Positions 27,249 to 34,676 of a stretch of 36,425 bases of DNA are shown piece by piece. The notes below the pieces were generated by a model, which was not told the DNA's origin, did not search any database, and saw only the letters and a list, made by a program, of their open reading frames with translations. The DNA comes from Halorubrum vacuolatum (GTDB lineage: Archaea > Halobacteriota > Halobacteria > Halobacteriales > Haloferacaceae). The stretch covers positions 1 through 36,425 of the forward strand of contig NZ_FZNQ01000024.1 in assembly GCF_900188065.1 (NCBI RefSeq). Reading direction: 5' to 3'. Made by a program: the position numbers and the translations under genes. Within the stretch, counting starts at the first letter, position 1, and each line of letters opens with the position of its first letter.

Positions 27249-27304
27249 GCCGACGTAGTGGCGAACCGCGGCCGGAAGTCCCGGGAGGAGCCACGCCGCA
27301 ACCC

Positions 27305-27311
27305 CCTTAAG
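27305..27311 (+). promoter_or_regulatory. TATA-like box of hisB
   Basis: CCTTAAG lies 23-29 bases before ATG 27334, consistent with a leaderless hisB transcript. Confidence 0.5.
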
Positions 27312-27333
27312 AGCGCCCGCCGAGGGTCGGGGT

Positions 27334-27939
27334 ATGAGCGAGCACGGCGACCACGAGCGGACCGCGGCCGTCTCCCGGGAGACCAGCGAGACGACCATCG
27401 AGGTGACCCTCGCGATCGACGGGGACGGCGAAAGCGAGGTCGACACCGGGATCGGCTTCTTCGATCACATGCTGGAGGCGCTCGCGAAACACGGCCTCTT
27501 CGATCTGACCGTCCGGTGTGACGGCGACCTGGAGATCGACGACCACCACACGGTCGAGGACGTCGCCATCTGTCTCGGGGAGGCGTTCGAGGCGGCACTC
27601 GGTGACAAACGCGGCATTCGCCGATACGCCGACCGACGCGTCCCGCTCGACGAGGCGGTCGCCGCCGTCGTCGTCGACGTCGCCGGTCGCCCCCACTACG
27701 AGTTTGAAGGGGAATTCTCACAGGAGCGGATCGGCGGGTTCACGAGCGTCATGGCCGACCACTTCGCGATGTCGCTCGCGCACAACGCGGGCCTCACGCT
27801 CCACGTCGCCGTCGAACGCGGCGACAACGCCCACCACGAGGTCGAAGCCCTATTTAAAGCGCTGGCGCGGGCCCTCGACGACGCCACGCGGATCGACGAG
27901 CGGCGTGGCGATACGCCGAGCACGAAAGGGACCTTATAA
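27334..27939 (+). CDS. hisB: HisB, imidazoleglycerol-phosphate dehydratase
   Basis: A 201-residue enzyme that dehydrates imidazoleglycerol phosphate in histidine synthesis. The two manganese-binding motifs of the two-fold repeat are visible: [14 protein letters not shown] near residue 70 and [17 protein letters not shown] near residue 165. [13 protein letters not shown] and the middle [10 protein letters not shown] complete the family pattern. It is the monofunctional form without a phosphatase domain. Divergent from the permease gene; followed by the toxin-antitoxin pair 89 bases downstream. Confidence 0.96.
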   Translation: MSEHGDHERTAAVSRETSETTIEVTLAIDGDGESEVDTGIGFFDHMLEALAKHGLFDLTVRCDGDLEIDDHHTVEDVAICLGEAFEAALGDKRGIRRYADRRVPLDEAVAAVVVDVAGRPHYEFEGEFSQERIGGFTSVMADHFAMSLAHNAGLTLHVAVERGDNAHHEVEALFKALARALDDATRIDERRGDTPSTKGTL

Positions 27940-28004
27940 ATCAGAGAAGGATGCCAGGCGGTTGAGAGGGCCTCCTTGAGCAACACTGGACACTAACCGT
28001 TATG

Positions 28005-28024
28005 TGTGATACCGTCGTATCACA
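28005..28024 (+). promoter_or_regulatory. Perfect palindrome, likely antitoxin operator
   Basis: TGTGATAC and GTATCACA form perfect eight-base arms around CGTC, ending four bases before ATG 28029. RHH antitoxins bind such dyads to repress their own operon, and this site would block the promoter start region. An upstream ATG at 28002 would place the palindrome inside the gene, which argues for ATG 28029. Confidence 0.65.
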
Positions 28025-28028
28025 AAAT

Positions 28029-28304
28029 ATGAGTACGGACGCCGAAACTGGGAGCGATCGGATGAAAAAAATCAACGTCCGCGTTCCGGAGAGCCTCTTG
28101 CAGCGTCTCGATGAGGAGTGGGAGCGTCGTGGGTATACCAGCAAGTCAGAGGCCATTCGCGATGCGCTTCGCGACTGGGTGAACCCATCAACAGAACTGT
28201 CCGAGGAGACGCTTGCTGCCCTCGAACGAAGCCGCGAGCAAGCGAAGCAGGGTGACACGGTATCGGCGGAAGAAGCGCGAGAGCGACTGGGGCTGGATGA
28301 CTGA
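28029..28304 (+). CDS. Ribbon-helix-helix antitoxin/regulator
   Basis: A 91-residue protein. The RHH fold is at about 15-50: strand MKKINVRVPESLL, then helices around QRLDEEWERRG and KSEAIRDALRDWV. The C-terminal half (TLAALERSREQAKQGDTVSAEEARERLGL) is the charged helical neck that wraps a RelE-type toxin. The start ATG 28029 directly follows the palindrome. It overlaps the toxin gene by eight bases (ATGACTGA), the usual arrangement for type II pairs. A role in post-segregational stability or stress response is known for the family, not shown here. Confidence 0.88.
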   Translation: MSTDAETGSDRMKKINVRVPESLLQRLDEEWERRGYTSKSEAIRDALRDWVNPSTELSEETLAALERSREQAKQGDTVSAEEARERLGLDD

Positions 28305-28560
28305 GGTCGAGTACACCGCGCAAGCGCTCGATCACTTGAGTAGCCTCGACCCGCACATCGCCGATCGCGTGCTGAACAAGGTGGAAGAGGCAACCGAGTG
28401 GACCGAACATCGACTCGAACCACTCACCGGATATCCGTATTATAAGCTCCGAGCAGGTGACTATCGGGCGATACTCACCTGGGATCGGGAGGCCGATCTC
28501 CTCCGTGTCGAAGCGGTCGGTCACCGTCGAAACGTCTACGACCGCCATCTCCCGCCGTGA
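28297..28560 (+). CDS. RelE/ParE-family toxin
   Basis: An 87-residue basic-core protein of the RelE/ParE superfamily. The N-terminal helices (AQALDHLSSLDPHIADRVLNKV) are followed by the beta sheet with LTGYPYYKLRAGDYRAIL and VEAVGHRRNVYDR at the end. The Lys, Arg and Tyr residues in these strands match positions used by RelE for ribosome-dependent mRNA cleavage. The HRRNVYDR ending is the best-conserved archaeal RelE feature. The start at 28297 gives the normal family length; the longer frame upstream lies inside the antitoxin gene. Confidence 0.9.
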   Translation: MTEVEYTAQALDHLSSLDPHIADRVLNKVEEATEWTEHRLEPLTGYPYYKLRAGDYRAILTWDREADLLRVEAVGHRRNVYDRHLPP

Positions 28561-28598
28561 CTGTCCAGCGCGTTGAATATGTCAGAAGGATATCCGGC

Positions 28599-29117
28599 TC
28601 AGTCGCGTTCTGCGGGCTCGAACAGCCGGTCGACGGTCCGGATGAACCGGTCGACGACCCGGTCGGGCAGCGAGGGCGAGGCGCTCTCCAGCAGCCGGGC
28701 CGTTCGGTCCGGATCCGTCAACGCGACCGTCATCGGTCGACCCCCGGAGCGCTCGATGATCCCGTGATCGGTAAGCGTCGAGACGTGCCAGGAGACGGTG
28801 CTGCGGGCGAGCCCGAGGTCGTCGGCGAGGTCACACGGCCGGGCCGGGCCGTCGGCGTGGAGACGGACGATGATCCCGCGGGCGCTCTCTCGCCGCAAAA
28901 AGGCGAGCGCGCGCCGGTCCCACGGGTCCACGGCCGGGTCGTAGTAGTGGGTTCGGCCGGCGATCTCCTCGGCGACGATCGCGTTCTCCCCGCAGAGTCG
29001 TCGGAGGTGGTACTGGATCTGACCCGTAGCGAGCTCAAGGTCGCGTTCGAGTCGGCTGAAGTGGACGCCCGGCGTCGCACGGATGTGATCGCGGATCCGG
29101 TCGCGCGTCTCGCTCAT
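28599..29117 (-). CDS. Double winged-helix transcription regulator
   Basis: A 172-residue protein with two predicted winged-helix domains. The first is at about 3-60 (RDRIRDHIRATPGVHFSRLERDL, in parts ATPGVHFSRLERDL and TGQIQYHLRRLC), with a wing around AGRTHYYDP. The second is at about 72-140 (GPARPCDLADDLGLARSTVSWHV, in parts DLADDLGLARSTVSWHV and LTDHGIIERSGG). The layout is common among haloarchaeal ArsR/MarR-like regulators. A TATA-like GGTATTAG lies 24-32 bases upstream. It is divergent from a small membrane protein gene, a likely target. Confidence 0.88.
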   Translation of the reverse strand: MSETRDRIRDHIRATPGVHFSRLERDLELATGQIQYHLRRLCGENAIVAEEIAGRTHYYDPAVDPWDRRALAFLRRESARGIIVRLHADGPARPCDLADDLGLARSTVSWHVSTLTDHGIIERSGGRPMTVALTDPDRTARLLESASPSLPDRVVDRFIRTVDRLFEPAERD

Positions 29118-29254
29118 TACGTTGGAGTAAGGGGTCTCCGGCTAATACCTCGCTCGGTTTCTCAGCGAGTGGGAGGACCCGGAGGGCTCCAGCGACGACG
29201 AGACGTCGTCCGAAGGGAGTGGATTGATACACACGGCGGCCCGACGGTCGGTCG

Positions 29255-29599
29255 ATGAACGTCGGTTCCCCCCTCGGTATCGGTCACACGGGCGGTGTGG
29301 AGGGCTCCATTCCGCTCCTGTTGGTGATCCTCGTCGCCGGGATCGGGACGGGAACCCTCTTCGTCGTGAGCCTCGTGGCGTACGCCCGTCGACGATCGAC
29401 ACAGTACCTCCTGATCTGCGTCGCCGTCGGCGCGCTCTGGGCCCGCTCGCTCGTCGGGGCCGGCACGGTCCTCGGCTACGTCCCGATGACGATCCATCAC
29501 CTGATCGAACATAGCCTCGATTTCATCATCGCCGCCCTCGTCCTCTATGCGGTGTATGCGCACGCTCCAGGCGAGCTTGGCGGACTGGATGAGTCCTGA
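29255..29599 (+). CDS. Small three-helix membrane protein of unknown function
   Basis: A 114-residue protein with three hydrophobic segments (about 18-44, 50-76 and 84-102). Polar features include the YARRRSTQY loop and a HHLIEH motif between helices 2 and 3, which could bind a metal. ATG 29255 has TTGATAC 25-31 bases upstream. I recall haloarchaeal membrane proteins of this size next to winged-helix regulators as here, but I cannot name the family with certainty. Divergent from the regulator gene with 137 bases between starts. Confidence 0.7.
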   Translation: MNVGSPLGIGHTGGVEGSIPLLLVILVAGIGTGTLFVVSLVAYARRRSTQYLLICVAVGALWARSLVGAGTVLGYVPMTIHHLIEHSLDFIIAALVLYAVYAHAPGELGGLDES

Positions 29600-29674
29600 C
29601 GGGGCGGGGAAAGACGGGGTGGCAGGCTCGCCACGCTCGGAAACGATCGGGGTCGGTCGCGACCGGCGTGACAC

Positions 29675-29681
29675 TTTATAA
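29675..29681 (+). promoter_or_regulatory. TATA box that fixes the YkgJ-type start
   Basis: TTTATAA lies 23-29 bases before ATG 29704 and within the longer frame from 29668, so the shorter start is preferred. Confidence 0.7.
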
Positions 29682-29703
29682 CACACATCACGAACGGAGC
29701 GGT

Positions 29704-30618
29704 ATGAAGCTGCGGTGTGCGGGCTGTGCCGGCTGTTGTGTCGACTGGCGGCCGATCGCACCGGACGCATCGGAGACACGCGGCTCGAATGTGGGCGGTC
29801 GCAGGCCGGACGACCGCCGACCGCCGCTCGACGACGTCGCGAACCTCGCGCCGCTCACGCGCGACGAGGTAGTCCGGTATCTCGACCGGGGAGTCGCGGA
29901 TGCGCTGATCCCACGCCTCTTCGAGCCCGCCGAGCGCGACGAGGTCGTCACGATCGATGGCGTCGCGCTCGCGGCCGTCGACGGCCGACCCGTCTTCATG
30001 ATCGGCCTCTATAAACCGCCGAAGCCCGTCGCGCCGGTGGGGACGGAGACGGTCCGGTGGCTGGATACGTGCGTCTTTCTCGACCCGACGACGCTGCAGT
30101 GTCGGATCCACGGCGACGAGGATCTCTACCCGCGAACGTGTGCGACGTATCCCGCCCACAACCTCGCGCTGGATGCCGAGACGGAGTGTGAACGCGTGGA
30201 GGCGGCCGGCGGCGGCGAGCGGCTGCTCGACCCGAACGTCCCCGATGATATTCCACCGCCGGCGTTCGGCCCGCACGCGCTCGGTGCGACGATCTTCGCG
30301 TATCCGGATCCCGACGATCTCGCTGGCGTCGTGGATCGGCTTCGGCGTGGGGAGTCGACCTTCGACGATCGGGCCCGATTCATCGGGGCGGCGGTCGGTT
30401 CCCGACCCGGCAGCCTGTCGGTCGACCGCGATCGGATGGGTGCGGCTCACGAACGGGTACGGGGGGCCGATTCGTGGGCGGGACGAGCGATCCGGAGCTG
30501 GACCGAACGCGCCGGGAAGCGAGGTGAGCCGGCCGCGGTTGCGGACACCGAACGCGACGCCCTCGTCGGCGAGTTGGAGGACGAGGCGGGCGCGCCGGGA
30601 ACACCGGGGTGGCAGTGA
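29704..30618 (+). CDS. YkgJ-type cysteine-cluster protein
   Basis: A 304-residue soluble protein. It starts MKLRCAGCAGCCVDW, with four cysteines by residue 12. A second group at about residues 119-145 includes DTCVFLD, LQCRIHG and PRTCATYP. This CxxCxxCC...C...C...C pattern belongs to the YkgJ/UPF0153 family, thought to bind zinc or an Fe-S cluster; the biochemical role is not known. The C-terminal ~100 residues are acidic and less conserved in character. It ends two bases before thpR, so the two are one operon. Confidence 0.85.
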   Translation: MKLRCAGCAGCCVDWRPIAPDASETRGSNVGGRRPDDRRPPLDDVANLAPLTRDEVVRYLDRGVADALIPRLFEPAERDEVVTIDGVALAAVDGRPVFMIGLYKPPKPVAPVGTETVRWLDTCVFLDPTTLQCRIHGDEDLYPRTCATYPAHNLALDAETECERVEAAGGGERLLDPNVPDDIPPPAFGPHALGATIFAYPDPDDLAGVVDRLRRGESTFDDRARFIGAAVGSRPGSLSVDRDRMGAAHERVRGADSWAGRAIRSWTERAGKRGEPAAVADTERDALVGELEDEAGAPGTPGWQ

Positions 30619-30620
30619 CG

Positions 30621-31226
30621 ATGCGCGCGTTCTTCGCCGTCGACCTGCCGGAGTCGCTTACGGACGCCATCGCGGCCGCCCAGGGTCCGCTCACGGAGGC
30701 CGCGGGGATCGATCCGGTGGACCCGGAGGGGGCCCACCTGACGCTGAAGTTTCTCGGGGAGGTCGACGACGGCGACCACGATGGCCCCGACGACGGTGAC
30801 CACGATGGCCCCGACGCCGACGTCTCCCTCGACGACGTGCTCGCCGCCGGAGAGCGGGCGGTCGAACGCGCCGGGGTCGATCCCTTCGCGTGTCGCGTTC
30901 GAGGCTACGGCGTCTTCCCGAGCCTTGAGTACATCTCGGTCGTCTGGGCCGGGATCGAGGAGGGTGGCGAGGAGTTGACCGAACTCCACGAGGCGCTGGA
31001 GGCGGAGACGACGGCGATCGGCGTCGACGCTGAGACGCACGCGTTCACGCCGCACGTCACGATCGCCCGGATGCGCGACGGGCGGGGAAAAGAACACGTC
31101 CAGCGGGTCGTTCACGAACGGGAACCCGAGATCGGACGGTTCGAGGCGAACGAGATCCGGCTCCTCTCCTCGACGTTGACGCCGGACGGTCCCCTCTATG
31201 AGCCCGTCGAGGTGTTTGATCTGTGA
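30621..31226 (+). CDS. thpR: RNA 2',3'-cyclic phosphodiesterase ThpR
   Basis: A 201-residue 2H phosphoesterase that opens 2',3'-cyclic phosphates on RNA (the family also shows 2'-5' ligase activity in vitro). Both HxTx motifs are present: HLTLKFL near residue 42 and HVTIAR near residue 150. It begins MRAFFAVDLPESL as is usual for the family. An extra acidic insertion of about 16 residues after the first motif comes from a 24-base duplication. I chose ATG 30621 over the GTG at 30609, which lies in the preceding gene. Its last ~170 bases overlap, on the opposite strand, the 3' end of the CNNM-type gene. Confidence 0.92.
   Translation: MRAFFAVDLPESLTDAIAAAQGPLTEAAGIDPVDPEGAHLTLKFLGEVDDGDHDGPDDGDHDGPDADVSLDDVLAAGERAVERAGVDPFACRVRGYGVFPSLEYISVVWAGIEEGGEELTELHEALEAETTAIGVDAETHAFTPHVTIARMRDGRGKEHVQRVVHEREPEIGRFEANEIRLLSSTLTPDGPLYEPVEVFDL
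30765..30812 (+). repeat. 24-bp in-frame duplication within thpR
   Basis: Two 24-base copies (30765-30788, 30789-30812) differ at one base, encoding DDGDHDGP twice. The insertion follows the first catalytic motif and keeps the frame. It adds charge to a surface loop and looks recent. Confidence 0.9.
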
Positions 31227-32751
31227 TGGGGGATCGCGCCGCCGGCGCTGACGACTCCGACGGCTCCGACGACTCTGACGACTCCGACGGCTCCGACGAC
31301 TCTGACGACTCCGACGGCTCCGACGACTCTGACGACTCCGACGGCTCCGACGACTCTGACGACTCCGACGGCTCCGACGACTCTGACGACTCCGACGGCT
31401 CCGACGACTCTGACGACTCCGACGGCTCCGACGACTCTGACGACTCCGACGGCTCCGACGGTCCGGCCGTGCCCGCATCCGTCCCCTCCCCGCTGCGTTC
31501 CACATCACCCGCCCCGTGTTCGACCCGAACCCGCGTGACGCGGGTGGGCGTCGCCGCGGTGACGACGAGGGTGACATCGCCGAAGTGGACCCGATCACCC
31601 TCCTCGGGGAGCCGGCCGAGCGCGGCGGTGATCAGCCCGGCGACCGTCTCGAAGTCGCCGTCGGTCGGGAGCGTGAGCGCGAGCGTCCCGTTGAGATAGG
31701 CGACCGTCGTCCAGCCGCGAACGATCGCCGTCTCGCCGTCGACGACACGAACGTGTTCCGTCTCGTAGGGGCCGACGATCTCGCCGACGACCTCCTCGAC
31801 GACGTCCTCAAGGGTGGCGATCCCGCTCACCGCGCCGAACTCGTCGACGACCACGACCATCCGAACCGCGCCGTCGCGCATCTCCTCGAACAGCTCGTCG
31901 ATCGACTTCGTCTCCGGGACGAACGTCGGCTCACGAAGCACGCTTTCGAGGCCCTCGCCAGCCTCCACCGCCCGGATCGCGTCGCGAACGTCGACGATGC
32001 CGACGACGTCGTCGCGATTTTCGCCGTAGACGGGCATCCGGGTGACCCCCTCGCTGGCGGCCGTCGAGAGGACGTCGTCCGGTGCGGCCGTCTCCGAGAC
32101 CGCGACCATGTCGGTGCGGGGAACCATCACGGCCGTGACCGTCGTCGCCTCCAGATCGAGGACGCCGCGGATCATCGCGCTCTCGTCGGGATCGAGCGCG
32201 CCGGTCTCCTCGCCGGAGAGGACGATCGTCTCGATCTCCTCGCGGGTGAGGTAGGATTCGATCTCCGTCTCGCCGCCCGTCACGCGGTTGACGAGCCCCG
32301 AGGCGACCTCGAAGACGAGGAGGATCGGGCGGAGGAGCCGCTGGGCGACCACGACCGGCCGGGAGACGCGAAGGGCGTGTTTCTCGGCGTTCGCGACCGC
32401 ATACGACTTCGGGGCGATCTCGCCGAAGACGATGACGAAAAACGAGGTGAAGAGGGTGGATCCGGTCGCCGCTTGGCTCGGCGGGAGGAACTGTACGAGC
32501 ACGGCAGTCGCGACGGAGGCCGCCGCGATGTTGGCGACGTTGTTGCTCACGAGCGCCGTGACGAGGAATCGATGTGGGTCCGCACGGAGCGTTGCGAGCG
32601 CCGCGGCGCCCGGGACGTCGGTGGCGACGAGCGAATCGACGCGGTGTTTCGCGACCGAAAAGACGGCGAGCTCCGAACTGGAAAAGAAGGCGCTGACCGC
32701 CGTCAGCACGACGATGGCGGCGAACCCGAATAGCGTGATCGTGAGGTCCAT
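31057..32751 (-). CDS. CNNM/CorC-type transmembrane CBS-domain protein with repeat tail
   Basis: A 564-residue protein. A DUF21/CNNM membrane domain spans about 1-150 (SAFFSSSELAVFS, VIFGE-type FVIVFGEIAPKSYA). Paired CBS domains follow at about 200-320 (VMVPRTDMVAV, VVVDEFGAVSGIATLEDVVEE), then a CorC/HlyC domain at about 330-410. Relatives move or regulate magnesium, cobalt or sodium. From about residue 430 to 500 the tail consists of PSESSESSE units encoded by a 27-base tandem repeat. The final ~60 residues (SAPAARSPIT onwards, Arg/Pro-rich) run antisense to thpR and have a non-coding look. ATG 32751 begins MDLTITLFGFAAI with CTTTTATC 20-27 bases upstream; the longer upstream frame is antisense to serA. 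Confidence 0.9.
   Translation of the reverse strand: MDLTITLFGFAAIVVLTAVSAFFSSSELAVFSVAKHRVDSLVATDVPGAAALATLRADPHRFLVTALVSNNVANIAAASVATAVLVQFLPPSQAATGSTLFTSFFVIVFGEIAPKSYAVANAEKHALRVSRPVVVAQRLLRPILLVFEVASGLVNRVTGGETEIESYLTREEIETIVLSGEETGALDPDESAMIRGVLDLEATTVTAVMVPRTDMVAVSETAAPDDVLSTAASEGVTRMPVYGENRDDVVGIVDVRDAIRAVEAGEGLESVLREPTFVPETKSIDELFEEMRDGAVRMVVVVDEFGAVSGIATLEDVVEEVVGEIVGPYETEHVRVVDGETAIVRGWTTVAYLNGTLALTLPTDGDFETVAGLITAALGRLPEEGDRVHFGDVTLVVTAATPTRVTRVRVEHGAGDVERSGEGTDAGTAGPSEPSESSESSEPSESSESSEPSESSESSEPSESSESSEPSESSESSEPSESSESSEPSESSESSEPSESSAPAARSPITDQTPRRAHRGDRPASTSRRGAGSRSPRTVRSRVPVRERPAGRVLFPARRASGRS
31249..31460. repeat. 27-bp tandem repeat, seven full copies and one partial
   Basis: A 27-base unit starting at 31249 recurs exactly seven times to 31437, then for 23 bases of an eighth copy. 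Each unit is made of three nine-base subunits: GACGACTCC, GACGGCTCC, GACGACTCT. Since 27 and 9 are multiples of three, no frame is broken by copy changes, and all six frames stay open. In the minus-strand CNNM-type gene it encodes the Ser/Glu/Pro tail; on the plus strand it would read DDSDGSDDS. The identical copies imply recent expansion or active homogenisation. Confidence 0.97.
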
Positions 32752-32921
32752 ACCGGTCCCATGCGGGCGTGATAAAAGGGCGTACCGGCCGGTTGAAGAC
32801 GTGGGTTCGATCGGGGAACATACGCGTGTCGACGATCCCCGTGGTGCGTTCCACCCGAAAGGAGGGGTGAAGCACCGCGGTCCCGGAGCGGATCGGGTGC
32901 CGGACGGACCGATGAAGAAAG

Positions 32922-32928
32922 CGTTATC
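32922..32928 (+). promoter_or_regulatory. TATA-like box of serA
   Basis: CGTTATC lies 25-31 bases before ATG 32953, consistent with a leaderless serA transcript. Confidence 0.5.
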
Positions 32929-32952
32929 CCCACCCCGCGGGTCCCTTCGCGC

Positions 32953-34557
32953 ATGAAGGTACTCGTGACGGACCCGATCGCTGAGGCGGGTCTGGACCGG
33001 CTCCGTGCGGAGGGCTACGAGGTCGAAACCGCCTACGACATCGACGATGACGCGCTCGTCGACGCCATCGTGGACGCACAGGCGCTGATCGTTCGCTCCG
33101 GAACGGAGGTGACCCGGGAGGTGTTCGAGGCCGCCGAGGAGTTGGTCATCGTCGGACGGGCTGGTATCGGCGTCGACAACATCGACATCGACGCCGCGAC
33201 CGACCACGGCGTGATCGTCGCCAACGCGCCGGAGGGGAACGTCCGTGCGGCCGCCGAACACACCGTCGCGATGACGTTCGCGGTCGCCCGATCGATCCCG
33301 CAGGCACACGGTCGATTGAAGACCGGCGAGTGGGCGAAGGGCGCATACCTCGGCACCGAGGTGAACAACAAGACGCTCGCGATCATCGGCCTCGGCCGCG
33401 TCGGCCAGGAGGTCGCAAAGCGGCTCGACTCCCTCGGGATGGACCTCGTCGTCTACGACCCGTACGTCTCCAAGGAACGTGCCGAGCGGCTCGGCGCCAC
33501 GCTCGTCGAGGATCTCGGTGACGCGCTCGCACAGGCGGACTTCGCCACGATCCATACGCCGCTTTTACCCGAGACCGAGGGGATGGTCGGCGAGGACGAG
33601 CTGGCCGAACTCGAGGGGGGCTACCTGATCAACTGTGCGCGCGGCGGCATCATCGACGAGGACGCGCTTGCGGCCGCCCTCGAGGACGGGACCCTTGCCG
33701 GCGCGGCGCTCGATTCGTTCGCCGAGGAGCCGCTCCCGGCGGACTCGCCGCTTCTCGACGTTGACCGGATCGTTCTCACGCCGCACCTCGGCGCGGCAAC
33801 GGAGGCCGCACAGGAGAACGTCGCGATCGACACCGCGGAGGCCGTGATCGCGGCGTTCAACGATGAGCCGGTGCTCACCGCGTTGAACGCCCCGTCGGTC
33901 GATGAGACCGCCTTCCCGCGGATCAAACCGTACATCGCCGTCGCCGAGACGGCCGGGAAGGTCGCCGCACAGCTGCTCGACGGCCGCGTGACCTCGATGC
34001 AGGTCACCTACGAGGGCGACATCGCCGCCGAGGACGTCGAACTCATCACCGCGAGCGCGCTGAAGGGGGTCTTCGAGCCCCTCGAATGGCAGGTGAACGC
34101 GGTGAACGCCCCACAGCTCGCCAAGGAACGTGGGATCGAGGTGACCGAGTCGAAGACGCGACAGACGGAGGACTTCCAGAGCCTCGTCCGCGTCGCGGTC
34201 CGCAACGGCGACGAGGAGATGGCCGTCGAGGGGACGCTCTTCGCCGGCGAGGACGCGCGGATCGTCCGGATCGACGGCTTTCGCGTCGACGCCGTTCCCT
34301 ACGGCCACATGCTGGTCGCCCGCAACACCGACGAGCCGGGCGTCATCGGACTTATCGGAACCGTCCTCGGCGACCACGACGTCAACATCGCCGGGATGTT
34401 CAACGGCCGCGAGACGATGGGCGGCGAGGCGCTCACCGTCTACAACCTCGATCACGACGTACCCGAGGCCGCCATCGAGACGCTCCTTGCCGACGATCGG
34501 ATCATCGAGGTCACCGAGATCACGTTGGACGGGGCCGACGAGCGCGACGTGGAGTAA
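32953..34557 (+). CDS. serA: D-3-phosphoglycerate dehydrogenase
   Basis: A 534-residue enzyme that oxidises 3-phosphoglycerate with NAD in the first step of serine synthesis. The order is substrate domain, NAD-binding Rossmann fold (GLGRVGQEVAKR near residue 145), catalytic Arg in CARGG, Glu in FAEEPLP and His in LTPHLGA, an ASB domain at about 310-445, and a C-terminal ACT domain at about 455-525. The ACT domain usually mediates serine feedback. The length matches the long bacterial and archaeal form. serB at 9.7 kb is a further serine-pathway enzyme in the window. Confidence 0.97.
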   Translation: MKVLVTDPIAEAGLDRLRAEGYEVETAYDIDDDALVDAIVDAQALIVRSGTEVTREVFEAAEELVIVGRAGIGVDNIDIDAATDHGVIVANAPEGNVRAAAEHTVAMTFAVARSIPQAHGRLKTGEWAKGAYLGTEVNNKTLAIIGLGRVGQEVAKRLDSLGMDLVVYDPYVSKERAERLGATLVEDLGDALAQADFATIHTPLLPETEGMVGEDELAELEGGYLINCARGGIIDEDALAAALEDGTLAGAALDSFAEEPLPADSPLLDVDRIVLTPHLGAATEAAQENVAIDTAEAVIAAFNDEPVLTALNAPSVDETAFPRIKPYIAVAETAGKVAAQLLDGRVTSMQVTYEGDIAAEDVELITASALKGVFEPLEWQVNAVNAPQLAKERGIEVTESKTRQTEDFQSLVRVAVRNGDEEMAVEGTLFAGEDARIVRIDGFRVDAVPYGHMLVARNTDEPGVIGLIGTVLGDHDVNIAGMFNGRETMGGEALTVYNLDHDVPEAAIETLLADDRIIEVTEITLDGADERDVE

Positions 34558-34645
34558 GGCGAACGACAGCACCGAAGCCGCCAGTTCGGCACGGATACCG
34601 GCTTCGAGCGCCCGAATTTCTCACTTGGAGTCGTCTAATCAAAAT

Positions 34646-34653
34646 CCTTATAC
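34646..34653 (+). promoter_or_regulatory. TATA box of the cation efflux gene
   Basis: CCTTATAC lies 24-31 bases before ATG 34677 and fixes this start within a much longer open frame that begins inside serA. Confidence 0.65.
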
Positions 34654-34676
34654 GGCGAGTCAGGGAACCGACGGCA

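Noticed and set aside
31249-31460. Possible CRISPR array
   Set aside because: The units are directly adjacent with no unique spacers, and each is built of nine-base subunits in coding sequence.
31223-31699. Plus-strand frame with SDD/SDG repeats starting at the thpR stop
   Set aside because: After the repeat it is antisense to well-supported CNNM-type coding sequence (CorC/HlyC domain) and its composition is Ser/Thr/Arg-rich like a shadow frame. The repeat leaves all frames open, so length is no evidence.
32752-33555. N-terminal extension of the CNNM-type frame antisense to serA
   Set aside because: The family begins at the first hydrophobic helix after ATG 32751, with a TATA-like box just upstream; the extension mirrors serA codons.
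34086-34676. N-terminal extension of the CDF transporter frame back into serA
   Set aside because: The extension is Arg-rich and overlaps the ACT domain of serA; the TATA box at 34646 and the normal family N-terminus point to ATG 34677.
34558-34676. tRNA or other structured RNA between serA and the CDF gene
   Set aside because: I looked for cloverleaf arms and the T-arm consensus here and in the other short gaps and found none.
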